Counted from the stretch's first letter, positions 36,095 to 44,324 are shown. The stretch is 64,000 bases of DNA from Halorubrum sp. 2020YC2 (GCF_018623055.1 NZ_CP076019.1:1612001-1676000), one strand, 5' to 3'. The notes: generated by a model not told the origin, from the letters alone. A program made the numbers and translations.

Positions 36095-37918
36095 ATGAGT
36101 TCCAACCATGACGACCCGACTAGCTGTACCGCTTCGAATCGCCCTCCTGATGGGCCTACTGTGGGCGCTGACGGTTCTGATACCAACGGCCCTGCTCATC
36201 TGGGCCGCCGGACCTTCGTGAAAGGTCTCGGCGCAGCTGGCGCGACCGCCGTCGGTCTCTCGCACGACCGCGGCTTCGCGCAGGACGCAGAAGCGATCGC
36301 CCCGCTCATCGCTGGCGCTGCCGTCGCCGGTTCTGTCGGCGTCGGCTGGGCGCTTCGAGAGTTCGAGGTCGTCGGTTCCGACGCGCCACCCGAGGGCCTG
36401 ACTGCCGACGCCCTCAAACAACAGGTCTACCAAACTGCTCGGACTCGGAAGTCCACGAACGCCTCGACCATCGTCGACAACGGGAACATCCTCGACGGCG
36501 TCAAACACAACGCCTACACCGAAGCCAAGGTCGCTGCTATCGAGGAACTGAACGCCGGTTCTTCCGAGTCCGACGTACTCGACGCGGCTACTGTCGCGAT
36601 TGACGCCTACGAAACGACGGTCAAAAAGAACCTCCTCAAGACGTGGAATGAAGGCGCGAACGAATTTTTCTCGATCAAGAGCCTCGCTGAAAGTCACTCC
36701 GACGTTGCTGTCTCGGATGTGATCACGCTCGGTGCCACGCACGAGGATGGTAGCGGCGAAGTCGTTACCACGATGAATAGCGTCTCCGAGAACACGCTGT
36801 CTCACGAGTTCCCTGACGGCTCGACTATCGATATTATCGAGATAAACGGCTACAAGCCTTCTTCCGGTGCTTCTGCCGAACAGAACTTCAACGTCTCTCC
36901 CCTCGGTGCCAACGTTTCCGGCCTCTCCTACGGTAAGGCTTTCATCGAGGTCAGTAGCGGTAGTGATACTGTCAGATACATGCTTCCTCCTCGCTGGACG
37001 AGCATCTGGTCTGAAATGAACACGACGTTCCAAAACGTCCGCGACGGTATCTCGACGTGGGTAACGAACGTCTACGGCGACGTTCAAACCGGCGACATCG
37101 AGATCTCCGACCTCGTGACGCCTCGCGAACGCGCTTCCATGATGGCCGAGGGGGAAGGCACGAGCCAAGCGATTGCCGACCTGATCGCGCTCAACGTCCC
37201 GGTCGACGCGGAACGCGAGGCGACGATCACCATCGACGACACCGGTGCGACGCTGCCGGGGACGTTCGCGCTGACTGACTCGTCGGACGGTCCGATCGAG
37301 TCGGGTCAGACGTACGACCCGTCGTCGTTCTCCGGCGACGTGTACTTCACCACCGACATGAGTCTCGTCGAGGGCGACTGGTCCGCGATCAACACGAGCG
37401 TCGACGGCGGAACCATCACCATCACCGCGGAACCGTACGCGGAGACTGCCGTCGAGGTCACGACCACCGCCGGAGAAACCGTCTCGGTCCCTGCTGGTGA
37501 CTGGTCCGCGGTCGACGGCTCTGAGGAGTGGACGTACGACGCCTCGGGCGACCTCGACACCAACATCACCGAAGTCGACTCTGCGCGCTTCGTCTCGACC
37601 GCCACGGAGACGCAGTACGAGACGCTTCAACTCGACGGCTCGTTCACCGTCGACAAGCTCGTGAACGAGCAGTCCGGCGAGGAAGTGACCTCGACGAACT
37701 TCGAGAACTCCGAACCGCAGAACGACTCGAACTACGTCTCGCAGGAGGAGTGGGAAAACCTCGAAGAGCAGAACAAGAAGCTCATCGAGAAGTACGAGAA
37801 CTCGCAGTCCGGTGGTGGTATCGACCTCGGGCAGTTCGACATGTTCGGCCTGCCTGGCGAACTGGTCGCTGTCGGCGCCGCCGCGCTCGTCGCGCTCGGC
37901 GTACTCGGCGGCAACTGA
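36095..37918 (+). CDS. Spike protein, VP4-like, with twin-arginine signal
   Basis: A 607-residue surface protein. The first 60 residues form a Tat signal: a polar stretch, RRTFVKG (Arg38-Arg39), a hydrophobic GLGAAGATAVGL, then cleavage near GFAQDAEA. The body is Thr/Ser/Asp-rich and beta-like. Near the end a short coiled coil (EEWENLEEQNKKLIEKYE) precedes a Gly/Ser linker and a C-terminal membrane anchor (GELVAVGAAALVALGVLGG). Coiled coil plus C-terminal anchor is the hallmark of pleolipovirus spikes, which bind the host and fuse membranes. Tat export fits folding in high salt before export. Confidence 0.78.
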   Translation: MSSNHDDPTSCTASNRPPDGPTVGADGSDTNGPAHLGRRTFVKGLGAAGATAVGLSHDRGFAQDAEAIAPLIAGAAVAGSVGVGWALREFEVVGSDAPPEGLTADALKQQVYQTARTRKSTNASTIVDNGNILDGVKHNAYTEAKVAAIEELNAGSSESDVLDAATVAIDAYETTVKKNLLKTWNEGANEFFSIKSLAESHSDVAVSDVITLGATHEDGSGEVVTTMNSVSENTLSHEFPDGSTIDIIEINGYKPSSGASAEQNFNVSPLGANVSGLSYGKAFIEVSSGSDTVRYMLPPRWTSIWSEMNTTFQNVRDGISTWVTNVYGDVQTGDIEISDLVTPRERASMMAEGEGTSQAIADLIALNVPVDAEREATITIDDTGATLPGTFALTDSSDGPIESGQTYDPSSFSGDVYFTTDMSLVEGDWSAINTSVDGGTITITAEPYAETAVEVTTTAGETVSVPAGDWSAVDGSEEWTYDASGDLDTNITEVDSARFVSTATETQYETLQLDGSFTVDKLVNEQSGEEVTSTNFENSEPQNDSNYVSQEEWENLEEQNKKLIEKYENSQSGGGIDLGQFDMFGLPGELVAVGAAALVALGVLGGN

Positions 37919-37923
37919 CCACC

Positions 37924-38457
37924 ATGTTCTCCCGATTTTTCCTGATCGCGGTCGTGGTAGTGGCGTCGCTGTCCGGCGCTGTCACCGCACAGGACGCTCC
38001 GAACGCGACCGCCGAGAACGCGACGGCTGGCGAACAAGTCAACACCTGCTCGAAAGAAATCACCTCGACGCTCCGACTCTGCTCGGCCGACTACGTCGAC
38101 GGCGAAGCCGTGCTGCTGCTCGACTCCGACACCCGCGACCGGGTGACGGTGACCGAGGCGGTCGCGCTGACCGAGTCACGCGAGCTGCGCCGAGACTCGT
38201 TCATCGTCGACGGGAAGACCGAGATTCGGATGCGCGTTCAACCGTCGAACGGCCGGGCCGGTGTGACGATCGACGACGGGACCACGCTCTACGGCGTCCC
38301 GCTCGAAACGGCCTCGACCATCGTCGCCGGTCCGTTCACCGCCAGCGACGCGCAGGCGGCCGGTCTCGGCGGCGGTGTCGGTGTCGCCGTTGTGACCATC
38401 TTCATCGTGGCAAAGGTCGTCTACGGCCGCAGCGAGGAACCTGAGAGGTTAGCATGA
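37924..38457 (+). CDS. Provirus exported membrane-anchored protein
   Basis: 177 residues with a Sec-type signal (FFLIAVVVVASLSGAVTAQ), an external domain carrying two cysteines (NTCSKEITSTLRLC) that could form a disulfide, and a C-terminal helix (GGGVGVAVVTIFIVAKVVYG). It follows the spike gene by five bases, and its stop overlaps the next ATG. The position matches the small ORF after VP4 in pleolipoviruses; it may be a second surface or assembly protein. Confidence 0.7.
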   Translation: MFSRFFLIAVVVVASLSGAVTAQDAPNATAENATAGEQVNTCSKEITSTLRLCSADYVDGEAVLLLDSDTRDRVTVTEAVALTESRELRRDSFIVDGKTEIRMRVQPSNGRAGVTIDDGTTLYGVPLETASTIVAGPFTASDAQAAGLGGGVGVAVVTIFIVAKVVYGRSEEPERLA

Positions 38458-39293
38458 GAGACGCACCAGAACCCCGACCCGAGCCGCCCCGTCACGTGAA
38501 GATACTCGACTGGCTCCACAGCCACGCGCCTGAACTCGCCGTCGGCGTGATCGCGCTCGTTGGCTTGTCCGCGATTGTCGGCTTCGACCTCGAAGTGCCG
38601 CGCTTCTGGTACGTGTTCGGCGTCGCCGCGGTCGGCCTGTCGCCGCTCGGGTTCCTCGTCGGGAACAAGGTCGTCTCGTGGCTCTACAATCCCGCGTGGG
38701 TCTACTTGATCGACCTCGACGCCCGCGTACTCGACGGCGGGATCTACCGGCTCCCGCTCGAAGACTTCCGAGAGCTCGAAATCCTCGACGACGACGAGTT
38801 CGTCAACTCGACGTACGACCTCACGCAGCTGTCTCCCAACCTCTACGTCGGGAAACAGGTCGACCTCGAAGACATGACCGTCGTCGGCACCTGGCGCGGC
38901 ACGCTCGATGATCGGGAACTGACCCGCGCGCTCCGCGCCGTCCACGAGTGTCGCGGCCAGCTCCAAGACGACGCGCAGCGAGGATTCATCCTCGAAAGCT
39001 CCGCGTTCGTCGTGGTCCGGCGCGCGACCCGCAACACGGTTGAGCGCATCGTCGAGCTGTTCGAGGACGGCTCGCTGCCCGACTCCGGCGAAGGGATCGA
39101 GCGCGCCGTTGACCAGGAGCTGAAAGATTTCGGCCTCGACGACGCCTCGGACTCGGACCTCTCCGACCTCGTCGACGACGAGGCGATCGACGAGATGGAC
39201 CACAAGTCGGGATTCGACTTCTCGACGCCCGAGGAACCCGACGCCGACCGGAACGGACACTCCGAATCCGCCGAGGTGAGCGCGGATGTCTAA
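38454..39293 (+). CDS. Provirus two-TM protein with large cytosolic domain
   Basis: 279 residues: two helices (LAVGVIALVGLSAIVGFDL and FWYVFGVAAVGLSPLGFLVG), then a soluble domain with LDGGIYRLPLEDFRELEILDDD and LYVGKQVDLEDMTVVGTWRG, ending in an acidic disordered tail. A protein of this type lies just before the ATPase in pleolipovirus genomes and is thought to act in assembly. Its stop overlaps the ATPase start by 8 bases, so they are probably made together. Confidence 0.7.
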   Translation: MRDAPEPRPEPPRHVKILDWLHSHAPELAVGVIALVGLSAIVGFDLEVPRFWYVFGVAAVGLSPLGFLVGNKVVSWLYNPAWVYLIDLDARVLDGGIYRLPLEDFRELEILDDDEFVNSTYDLTQLSPNLYVGKQVDLEDMTVVGTWRGTLDDRELTRALRAVHECRGQLQDDAQRGFILESSAFVVVRRATRNTVERIVELFEDGSLPDSGEGIERAVDQELKDFGLDDASDSDLSDLVDDEAIDEMDHKSGFDFSTPEEPDADRNGHSESAEVSADV

Positions 39294-40242
39294 CTCGGAC
39301 GAGGGGATGCTCACCGCGGCGAAGCTCGCGGAACAGCTCTCGGGCCGCATCGAAACGGATCGGAACCTCGACCCGCGAGCGGGCGCGATCGACCCGGATG
39401 ACGTGTCGGCGTCGGTGTTCCTCAACGACCTCGACGCCGAGATCGTCGAGGACTCCCAGCTGCTCGATCTCGTCGACCGGACCCAACAGTCGCGGAAGGC
39501 GTCGGAAGCGATTCGGTCGGGGAACTCGCTGCTGCTCTCGCATCTCGTCGGTATCACCGAGCAGGACCTCGACGGCTCCGCGCTTCGGCTCCCGCTCCAG
39601 CTCGACGACGCGATGACGAACAACGACGCGACGGCGTTCATCGGCGGCGCCGGGAACCCGAACACGGGGAAGACGAACCTGATGGCGCTGCTGGCGGAAC
39701 TCCGCTCTGCGACCGTCGACGACCTCCTCGTGATCTCGAACTCGCGGACGTGGCCGCTCACGGACAAGGTGGTCACCAGCGCGCACGACCTCGCGGTGAC
39801 GTGTATCGAGCATCGCGACCGGCCGAAGTTCGTGTTCATCGACGAGGGGTCGACGCACTTCGACGCGCGGACGAACTCCTACGAGGTCGCGGCGCAGTTC
39901 TCTCCGCTGGCGAAACGGATGGCGAAGGTGAACGTCGACGTCTTCGGAACGGTATTCCACACGGGCAAGGACTGCCACCCGGAGCTGAAGCGGCTGTTCA
40001 CGACGGCGTACTTCAAACACTCCAAGAAGGAGGTCGATTTCTTTGCTGACTGGCCCGCTGACGCTGACAAGCCGACGAACCAGCTGTTCGGCGGGACCGT
40101 CGAAAACCTCGAACCTGCGACCGCGGAACCGGACCCAGACGACGCGGCGCCGTGGAACTGGAATCTTGAACCCGACCTGTTCACACTCGACCTCGACTGG
40201 CCGAATCTGCTTTCCGAGTTGCGAGAACAAGGACCCGATTAG
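39286..40242 (+). CDS. P-loop ATPase, VP8-like
   Basis: 318 residues with Walker A GNPNTGKTN (residues 123-131), Walker B KFVFIDEG (Asp186-Glu187), and a downstream FGTVFHTGKDCHPELKR that looks like a sensor region. Pleolipoviruses encode a putative ATPase at this place, in some species found in virions, thought to help genome handling or assembly. It is the last gene of the rightward virion operon. Its stop overlaps the stop of the convergent AT-rich gene by four bases. Confidence 0.78.
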   Translation: MSNSDEGMLTAAKLAEQLSGRIETDRNLDPRAGAIDPDDVSASVFLNDLDAEIVEDSQLLDLVDRTQQSRKASEAIRSGNSLLLSHLVGITEQDLDGSALRLPLQLDDAMTNNDATAFIGGAGNPNTGKTNLMALLAELRSATVDDLLVISNSRTWPLTDKVVTSAHDLAVTCIEHRDRPKFVFIDEGSTHFDARTNSYEVAAQFSPLAKRMAKVNVDVFGTVFHTGKDCHPELKRLFTTAYFKHSKKEVDFFADWPADADKPTNQLFGGTVENLEPATAEPDPDDAAPWNWNLEPDLFTLDLDWPNLLSELREQGPD

Positions 40243-40781
40243 ACCCGTTTACGAACTGCTAGCACGAACTGCCTGTAAACACCGATAATTGCCCCTGCAT
40301 ATCCGGCCTTCATAATCTCCCACAAATCTTCACCGGTAGAAACTTGAGAGGCTACAAAGGTTGTTATTATAACAATAATAAGTGGAACAATAACGGTGGA
40401 TGTGAGTATACCCCAAATCACAGACATATAGTGGTATGTTCGGCTGTCCGATGTGTTTTCTGCTAAATGATATGAGATTGCTTTTGGAAGTGCCCAGAGA
40501 AGGTCTAATAATAGGAAGAACACGGCAGCAGAGTATATTGAGGTTAAAACTCTCACACCAAATGTTTGATCACCTGTTCCCACCCCGAGACCTAGAGGGT
40601 TAAGAATAGAATCGGATACTGGTTCAAAAATAATTCCAAATGGGAAAATATGAATAATTGCCATATATAAGTGTGACCACCGTAAGAACTCCTGCCCATT
40701 CGGCAAAGCGTCGCACAGAAAAAACATTTTCATCACTCTCTGGTACGTTCGAAAGGATAATCTGCTCCTCTCCATCCTCAT
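40239..40781 (-). CDS. AT-rich cargo membrane protein
   Basis: 180 residues as written, with about four hydrophobic helices (HLYMAIIHIFPFGIIFEPV, LTSIYSAAVFFLLLDLLWAL, YMSVIWGILTSTVIVPLIIV and a tail helix). Another frame (40624-40806) reads a better N-terminus, MFEQNEDGEEQIILSNVPES followed by FSVRRFAEWAGVL. A frameshift near 40640-40700 or a start at ATG 40663-40665 is therefore possible. Family unknown. It is the first of several leftward membrane-protein genes behind the virion operon. Confidence 0.5.
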   Translation of the reverse strand: MRMERSRLSFRTYQRVMKMFFLCDALPNGQEFLRWSHLYMAIIHIFPFGIIFEPVSDSILNPLGLGVGTGDQTFGVRVLTSIYSAAVFFLLLDLLWALPKAISYHLAENTSDSRTYHYMSVIWGILTSTVIVPLIIVIITTFVASQVSTGEDLWEIMKAGYAGAIIGVYRQFVLAVRKRV

Positions 40782-40937
40782 TTTGTTCGAACATATGAAC
40801 GCACATTACGGGATGTTACATAAATTATACGCGAATTCAGATACTAATGTAAATATAGTGGTTTCGAGTAATGGGGATCCACAACTTGTCCCTGGTCCCA
40901 CTAAACGAGACAACCCCCGCTAACCATTACATGAAAC

Positions 40938-41423
40938 TCAAGATTTCATTTCGTGACCACGCACAGCGTGACCAATCTCGTCGAGGCCGCTCTCCTTCGA
41001 ATAGAACTCGTACGTCTTGTTCGGTGTGAACACCTTTAGGCTGGCTCGTCCCATAAACAGCCCCTGAATCCACGTTCCGAGTCCGCTAAGGACGAATATT
41101 CCGACAAACAACCATCCCAGTTCACCAGGGACCATCGCGCCAATCTCCAAAAAGAACCGCACGAACCACACGACGATTCCGAGTAGGACACCAGCGAGGC
41201 CGTATCCGAGATACCGCATCGGATAGCCCTTATCCCTGTATTCGATCGAGTTCACCCCTTTCAACGAGATGTCGGTAACGTCGTTTCCGTTGATGTAGAC
41301 CAGCCGATAGGGAGTACAGGCGAGCGTTCCTTCGCTCGAATCGATAACCGAATCCGGATCATCAAATGCCCCGATCTTCGCCGTCGCCTCCTCTTTGTCA
41401 ATGAGGTAATCGTTCAGTCTCAC
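40938..41423 (-). CDS. Two-TM protein with PH-like domain
   Basis: 161 residues. The N-terminal 60 (EGTLACTPYRLVYINGNDVT, DISLKGVNSIEYRDKGYP) look like half of a bacterial PH-like fold. Two helices follow (YLGYGLAGVLLGIVVWFVRF, LGWLFVGIFVLSGLGTWIQG), then a final strand region (LKVFTPNKTYEFYSKE). This split-PH-with-hairpin layout is common in small membrane sensors. The role in the provirus is unknown; superinfection exclusion is one possibility. An ATATACC-type box lies at about 41423-41430. Confidence 0.55.
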   Translation of the reverse strand: MRLNDYLIDKEEATAKIGAFDDPDSVIDSSEGTLACTPYRLVYINGNDVTDISLKGVNSIEYRDKGYPMRYLGYGLAGVLLGIVVWFVRFFLEIGAMVPGELGWLFVGIFVLSGLGTWIQGLFMGRASLKVFTPNKTYEFYSKESGLDEIGHAVRGHEMKS

Positions 41424-41541
41424 ATATACCGCTCAAATACTTAGAAAATAAAGCTACCTCATAGTTGAAGCAAAGTGATAATCGCAGCGAAACACGGTGA
41501 TCCACCCACCGACCCACCCACCCCTGTTAGTGGGCGGGAGC

Positions 41542-41574
41542 CTGCGCGGCCCCTCCTTGTGGGGGGTCGCGCAG
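41542..41574. promoter_or_regulatory. 14-bp GC-rich hairpin, terminator or replication-origin candidate
   Basis: CTGCGCGGCCCCTC pairs with the segment ending GGTCGCGCAG, with two G-T wobbles and a five-base loop (CTTGT). A second small hairpin (CCCAC...GTGGG) precedes it. The pair starts right after the stop of the leftward gene at 41576, as a terminator would. It is also the strongest hairpin I noticed in the provirus, so a double- or single-strand origin for the rolling-circle Rep is an alternative. Confidence 0.5.
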
Positions 41575-41575
41575 C

Positions 41576-42109
41576 TTACAGAAACCCGATTGAGACTACT
41601 GCTATTGTAGACGAAATCCCCACAAGGGTTGAGAAATATGAAAACAACATAAGTCTACTTGACTTCTTGATTTTTGATTTGTTTTGGTTGATGGCATTAG
41701 CATATGTGTCTTTTACCGAGTAGAAATTCTCGTTCAAATCTTCACGAGGATCCAGTTCATAAACAGAGTGACTATTCATACCAATTGTGGGATTTATTGA
41801 GTGGTACATGGATATTGACAAAGTGATAGACAAGACGAAGAAAATGAGCGGAAGAGCCAGCCCTATGGTATTTAAATCAGCTACATTTACTCTGCCGATT
41901 CCAAATGCCGCTACCAAGATACTTAGACAGATTAGATTCAATTTCATTATCTCAATGTAATTATTCTTTTGTTGCCTCAATAATTCTATTTGATGATCGA
42001 GAGATCTGCGTCCCTCGTTTATACCCAGCTCGCCAATCAGTCTCTCTTTTTCCCCAACAGCAGAGTCTTCTGATTGAGAGATTTCTTTTTCAGGATTCCT
42101 TTCAGCCAT
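41576..42109 (-). CDS. AT-rich two-TM protein, SLATT-like topology
   Basis: 177 residues from ATG 42107-42109. A charged N-terminal helix (MAERNPEKEISQSEDSAVGE...) and coiled coil (DHQIELLRQQKNNYIEIMK) lead into two helices (LNLICLSILVAAFGIGRV, LALPLIFFVLSITLSISMY). A long amphipathic stretch and a third hydrophobic end (LMLFSYFSTLVGISSTIAVV) follow. Two-TM proteins of this outline (for example SLATT) often form pores as effectors of defence systems; here that is only a resemblance in topology. Its 5' end overlaps the winged-helix gene at 42102 by eight bases. Confidence 0.5.
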   Translation of the reverse strand: MAERNPEKEISQSEDSAVGEKERLIGELGINEGRRSLDHQIELLRQQKNNYIEIMKLNLICLSILVAAFGIGRVNVADLNTIGLALPLIFFVLSITLSISMYHSINPTIGMNSHSVYELDPREDLNENFYSVKDTYANAINQNKSKIKKSSRLMLFSYFSTLVGISSTIAVVSIGFL

Positions 42110-42419
42110 GATCAGTAGCAACCCCACGATTGTCCCCCCACCTGGGCAAGTGACCTGCGTTAAGATCTCCACGAAGATACGCCAGTCCCCAAGTCGTTAT
42201 TTCGTACATGTCTCCATCTTCAATGACTGGAGCAACTAATTCTCGTTCAATCAATTGCCAACATCGTTGCTCAATGTACTGCTCATCAGCGTCGAGCTGT
42301 TGAAATTCTAACTCGGCTGCCATCGTCGAGGAAGATGCCCACGATTCTTCCTTCAAATGTTCAAGTATACGCTCATCCACGGGGTACATCCACCGGCCCA
42401 TCCGACGCATCTTACACAT
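42102..42419 (-). CDS. Winged-helix regulator, phiH1-repressor-like (copy 2)
   Basis: 105 residues with MGRWMYPVDERILEHLKEES, a helix pair, YIEQRCWQLIERELVAPVIE and a wing ending DMYEITTWGLAYLRGDLN. This is the pattern of the small phiH1-repressor-like regulators common in haloarchaeal proviruses. Its ATG immediately follows the stop of the paralogous gene at 42420 (TAAATG). Likely a DNA-binding repressor. Confidence 0.75.
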   Translation of the reverse strand: MCKMRRMGRWMYPVDERILEHLKEESWASSSTMAAELEFQQLDADEQYIEQRCWQLIERELVAPVIEDGDMYEITTWGLAYLRGDLNAGHLPRWGDNRGVATDHG

Positions 42420-42731
42420 TTAGGCCTCGTCTTGAGTCTCACCAGCGTCTTCACTCGTCGATACCTCTGCGTTCCCGTTCTCTGCCGCGTTGTATTCCCC
42501 CTTGAGATACGCTTCTCCCTCGTCGGTGAGCGTGTACATCCCGTTCCCGACCGCGTACAATAGTCCGTGATTCGCGAGTTTCCTGCTCCGCTGGCCTACG
42601 TACTGCGAGCTGTACGGAATCCGGGGATGCTCCGCGATCTCGGAGACGGACATGTAATCCTCGTCGGACTCGACGAACAGCTCCAGAATCCGCTCGTCGA
42701 GGAGAACCATCCACTTCCCGGATTTTCGCAT
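42420..42731 (-). CDS. Winged-helix regulator, phiH1-repressor-like (copy 1)
   Basis: 103 residues with the same layout as the adjacent gene: SGKWMVLLDERILELFVESD, SVSEIAEHPRIPYSSQYVG, QRSRKLANHGLLYAV and the wing GMYTLTDEGEAYLKGEYN, then an acidic tail. It starts at ATG 42729-42731, leaderless after a TATATAA box. As the first gene of the leftward unit and divergent from the integrase operon, it is the best candidate for the lysogeny repressor. Confidence 0.78.
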   Translation of the reverse strand: MRKSGKWMVLLDERILELFVESDEDYMSVSEIAEHPRIPYSSQYVGQRSRKLANHGLLYAVGNGMYTLTDEGEAYLKGEYNAAENGNAEVSTSEDAGETQDEA

Positions 42732-42753
42732 ACTCGCTATCGAGGGCGCGACA

Positions 42754-42761
42754 TTATATAA
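42754..42761 (-). promoter_or_regulatory. TATA box of the repressor unit
   Basis: TTATATAA is palindromic-like and lies about 23 bases before the repressor ATG on the minus strand. The integrase-side promoter is only about 35 bases away, so one bound repressor could cover both. Confidence 0.65.
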
Positions 42762-42795
42762 TCCGAGATAAGAAACTTTCGCTACAGGGACAAAC

Positions 42796-42803
42796 TATAT
42801 TTT
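42796..42803 (+). promoter_or_regulatory. TATA-like box of the integrase operon
   Basis: TATATTTT ends about 25 bases before ATG 42829, so the zinc-finger/integrase message should be leaderless or nearly so. Confidence 0.6.
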
Positions 42804-42828
42804 GGTAGCCTCAGAATAGCAGGTCGTG

Positions 42829-43026
42829 ATGGACGACGATCCCCGACTGATCGCGGCGGCCGACGCTCGCGATCTCTCCAGCTGCGAGGTGTGCGGCGCC
42901 TCCATCGACCCCGAACCACCGGACGGGTTCACTCGGTACGCGCGACAGGTCGCGGGCTACCTCGACCACTTCGCTGAGGCGCACCCGAATCATCCGATCC
43001 TCGACGCCCCGGAGGGCTACCTGTGA
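42829..43026 (+). CDS. Zinc-finger miniprotein, first gene of the integrase operon
   Basis: 65 residues with CEVCGAS and later HFAEAHPNH, a C2H2-like zinc site with a long spacer. ATG 42829; its stop overlaps the following GTG (GTGA). It may act as an excisionase or regulator because it is co-transcribed with the integrase, but this is inferred from position. Confidence 0.6.
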   Translation: MDDDPRLIAAADARDLSSCEVCGASIDPEPPDGFTRYARQVAGYLDHFAEAHPNHPILDAPEGYL

Positions 43027-43199
43027 GCTTCTACGATCGCCGCGTCGTCTCCGTCCGCTCTCCGAACCGAATCGAGTGTAAGGGATGTAACGAGCCGTTC
43101 CACTTCCTGATCGGCTCCGCCCCCTACCGTCTCGGGATGTGCCGCGACTGCGCTCCCGATGAATGGCTCGACGAGTACAAAGGGAGATACAACCGATGA
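43023..43199 (+). CDS. Zinc-ribbon miniprotein between zinc finger and integrase
   Basis: 58 residues, starting GTG 43023: VSFYDRRVVSVRSPNRIE, then CKGCNEPFHF and MCRDCAPDEWLDEYKG, i.e. two CxxC pairs making one zinc ribbon. It overlaps the upstream stop by four bases and the integrase ATG by four, so it is surely translated in the same operon. Confidence 0.65.
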   Translation: MSFYDRRVVSVRSPNRIECKGCNEPFHFLIGSAPYRLGMCRDCAPDEWLDEYKGRYNR

Positions 43200-44269
43200 G
43201 CCGGGACCGCTCCCGCGACCCCGGCGACCTCCACCCCCGGGAGGCAGTTACCCGCTACCTCCGTCGACGACGGTCCGACTCGACCGACGCCAGCGTCAAG
43301 TCGTGGAAGTACCGGCTGAAGCTGTTCGTCGAGTGGTGCCAAGGGATCGGCGTCGAACGCGTCGGTGATCTCCGCGGCTACGACCTCGACGAGTACTACG
43401 AGCTGCGCAGCGGGGCGGTCGCACCGGCGACCCTCGAAGGCGAGATGTGGACGCTCCAGAAGTTCACCGAGTACCTGGAACAGATCGGCGCCGTCGACGA
43501 CCTATCCGATTCGGTGCGGGTCCCCGACCTCGACCCGTCCGACCGCGCGAACTCTGAGAGCCTGTCGACCGAGGCGGCGCTCTCGCTGCTCAACTACTAC
43601 CGGGATTCCGACGTTCACCGGGCGACCCGGCAGCATGCCTTCCTCGAACTCGCGTGGCACACCGGCGCGCGGCAGGGCGGTCTCCGCGCCCTCGACGTTC
43701 ACGACGTGTACCCCGACGAGGGATACGTCGAGTTCCATCATCGCCCCGAGACGGGGACCCCGCTCAAGAACAAACAGCACGGGGAACGTGCGGTCGCGGT
43801 CCCCGACGTGGTCGCGACCGTCCTACGGGAGTTCCTCGGGAACCGGTACGACGTTCGCGACGACCACGATCGGCAGCCCTACCTCGCAAGCCGATACGGG
43901 CGGCCGACCGAGAACACGGTCCGCACCTGGTCGTACGTCGCGACGCTCCCGTGTCTTCACTCGGACTGCCCGCACGGAAAGGAGCGCACCAGCTGCGACT
44001 ACACCGAGATTAAGCACGCGAGCAAGTGCCCGTCGTCTCGGTCTCCACACCGGATTCGCACGGGCGCGGTGACGTGGATGCTCAACGCGGGGATACCTCC
44101 CGAGGTCGTCGCGCAGCGCGTGAACGCCTCGGTTCAGACTATCCGCGATCACTACGACTGGGCGACCGAGTCCCAGCGGTGGTCTCGCTATCACGACCAG
44201 ATGGACAGCCGTCGCGAACACCTCCAGAAACTCGACTTCGACGATGAACTTGATTTCACCACCCAGTAA
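43196..44269 (+). CDS. int: Provirus tyrosine integrase
   Basis: 357 residues. A SAM-like N-terminal core-binding domain (KSWKYRLKLFVEWCQGIGVE) is followed by the catalytic domain with the first Arg at HTGARQGG (Arg159), the box HRIR (His285, Arg286, Arg288) and the nucleophile in DHYDWAT (Tyr320). An inserted cysteine cluster (LPCLHSDCPHGKERTSCDY) may bind zinc. It lies next to attR and recombines the tRNA-Pro 3' end with the viral circle. All key residues are present, so it is probably active. Confidence 0.9.
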   Translation: MSRDRSRDPGDLHPREAVTRYLRRRRSDSTDASVKSWKYRLKLFVEWCQGIGVERVGDLRGYDLDEYYELRSGAVAPATLEGEMWTLQKFTEYLEQIGAVDDLSDSVRVPDLDPSDRANSESLSTEAALSLLNYYRDSDVHRATRQHAFLELAWHTGARQGGLRALDVHDVYPDEGYVEFHHRPETGTPLKNKQHGERAVAVPDVVATVLREFLGNRYDVRDDHDRQPYLASRYGRPTENTVRTWSYVATLPCLHSDCPHGKERTSCDYTEIKHASKCPSSRSPHRIRTGAVTWMLNAGIPPEVVAQRVNASVQTIRDHYDWATESQRWSRYHDQMDSRREHLQKLDFDDELDFTTQ

Positions 44270-44324
44270 CATGAATCGAGAAATAGACACCACCGAGCGG
44301 GCCGTTCAAAGCCCTAAATCGCCG

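Noticed and set aside
41475-41723. 82-codon open frame on the plus strand in the provirus
   Set aside because: It spans the GC-rich hairpin and the antisense of the two-TM gene; no start signal and no sensible composition.
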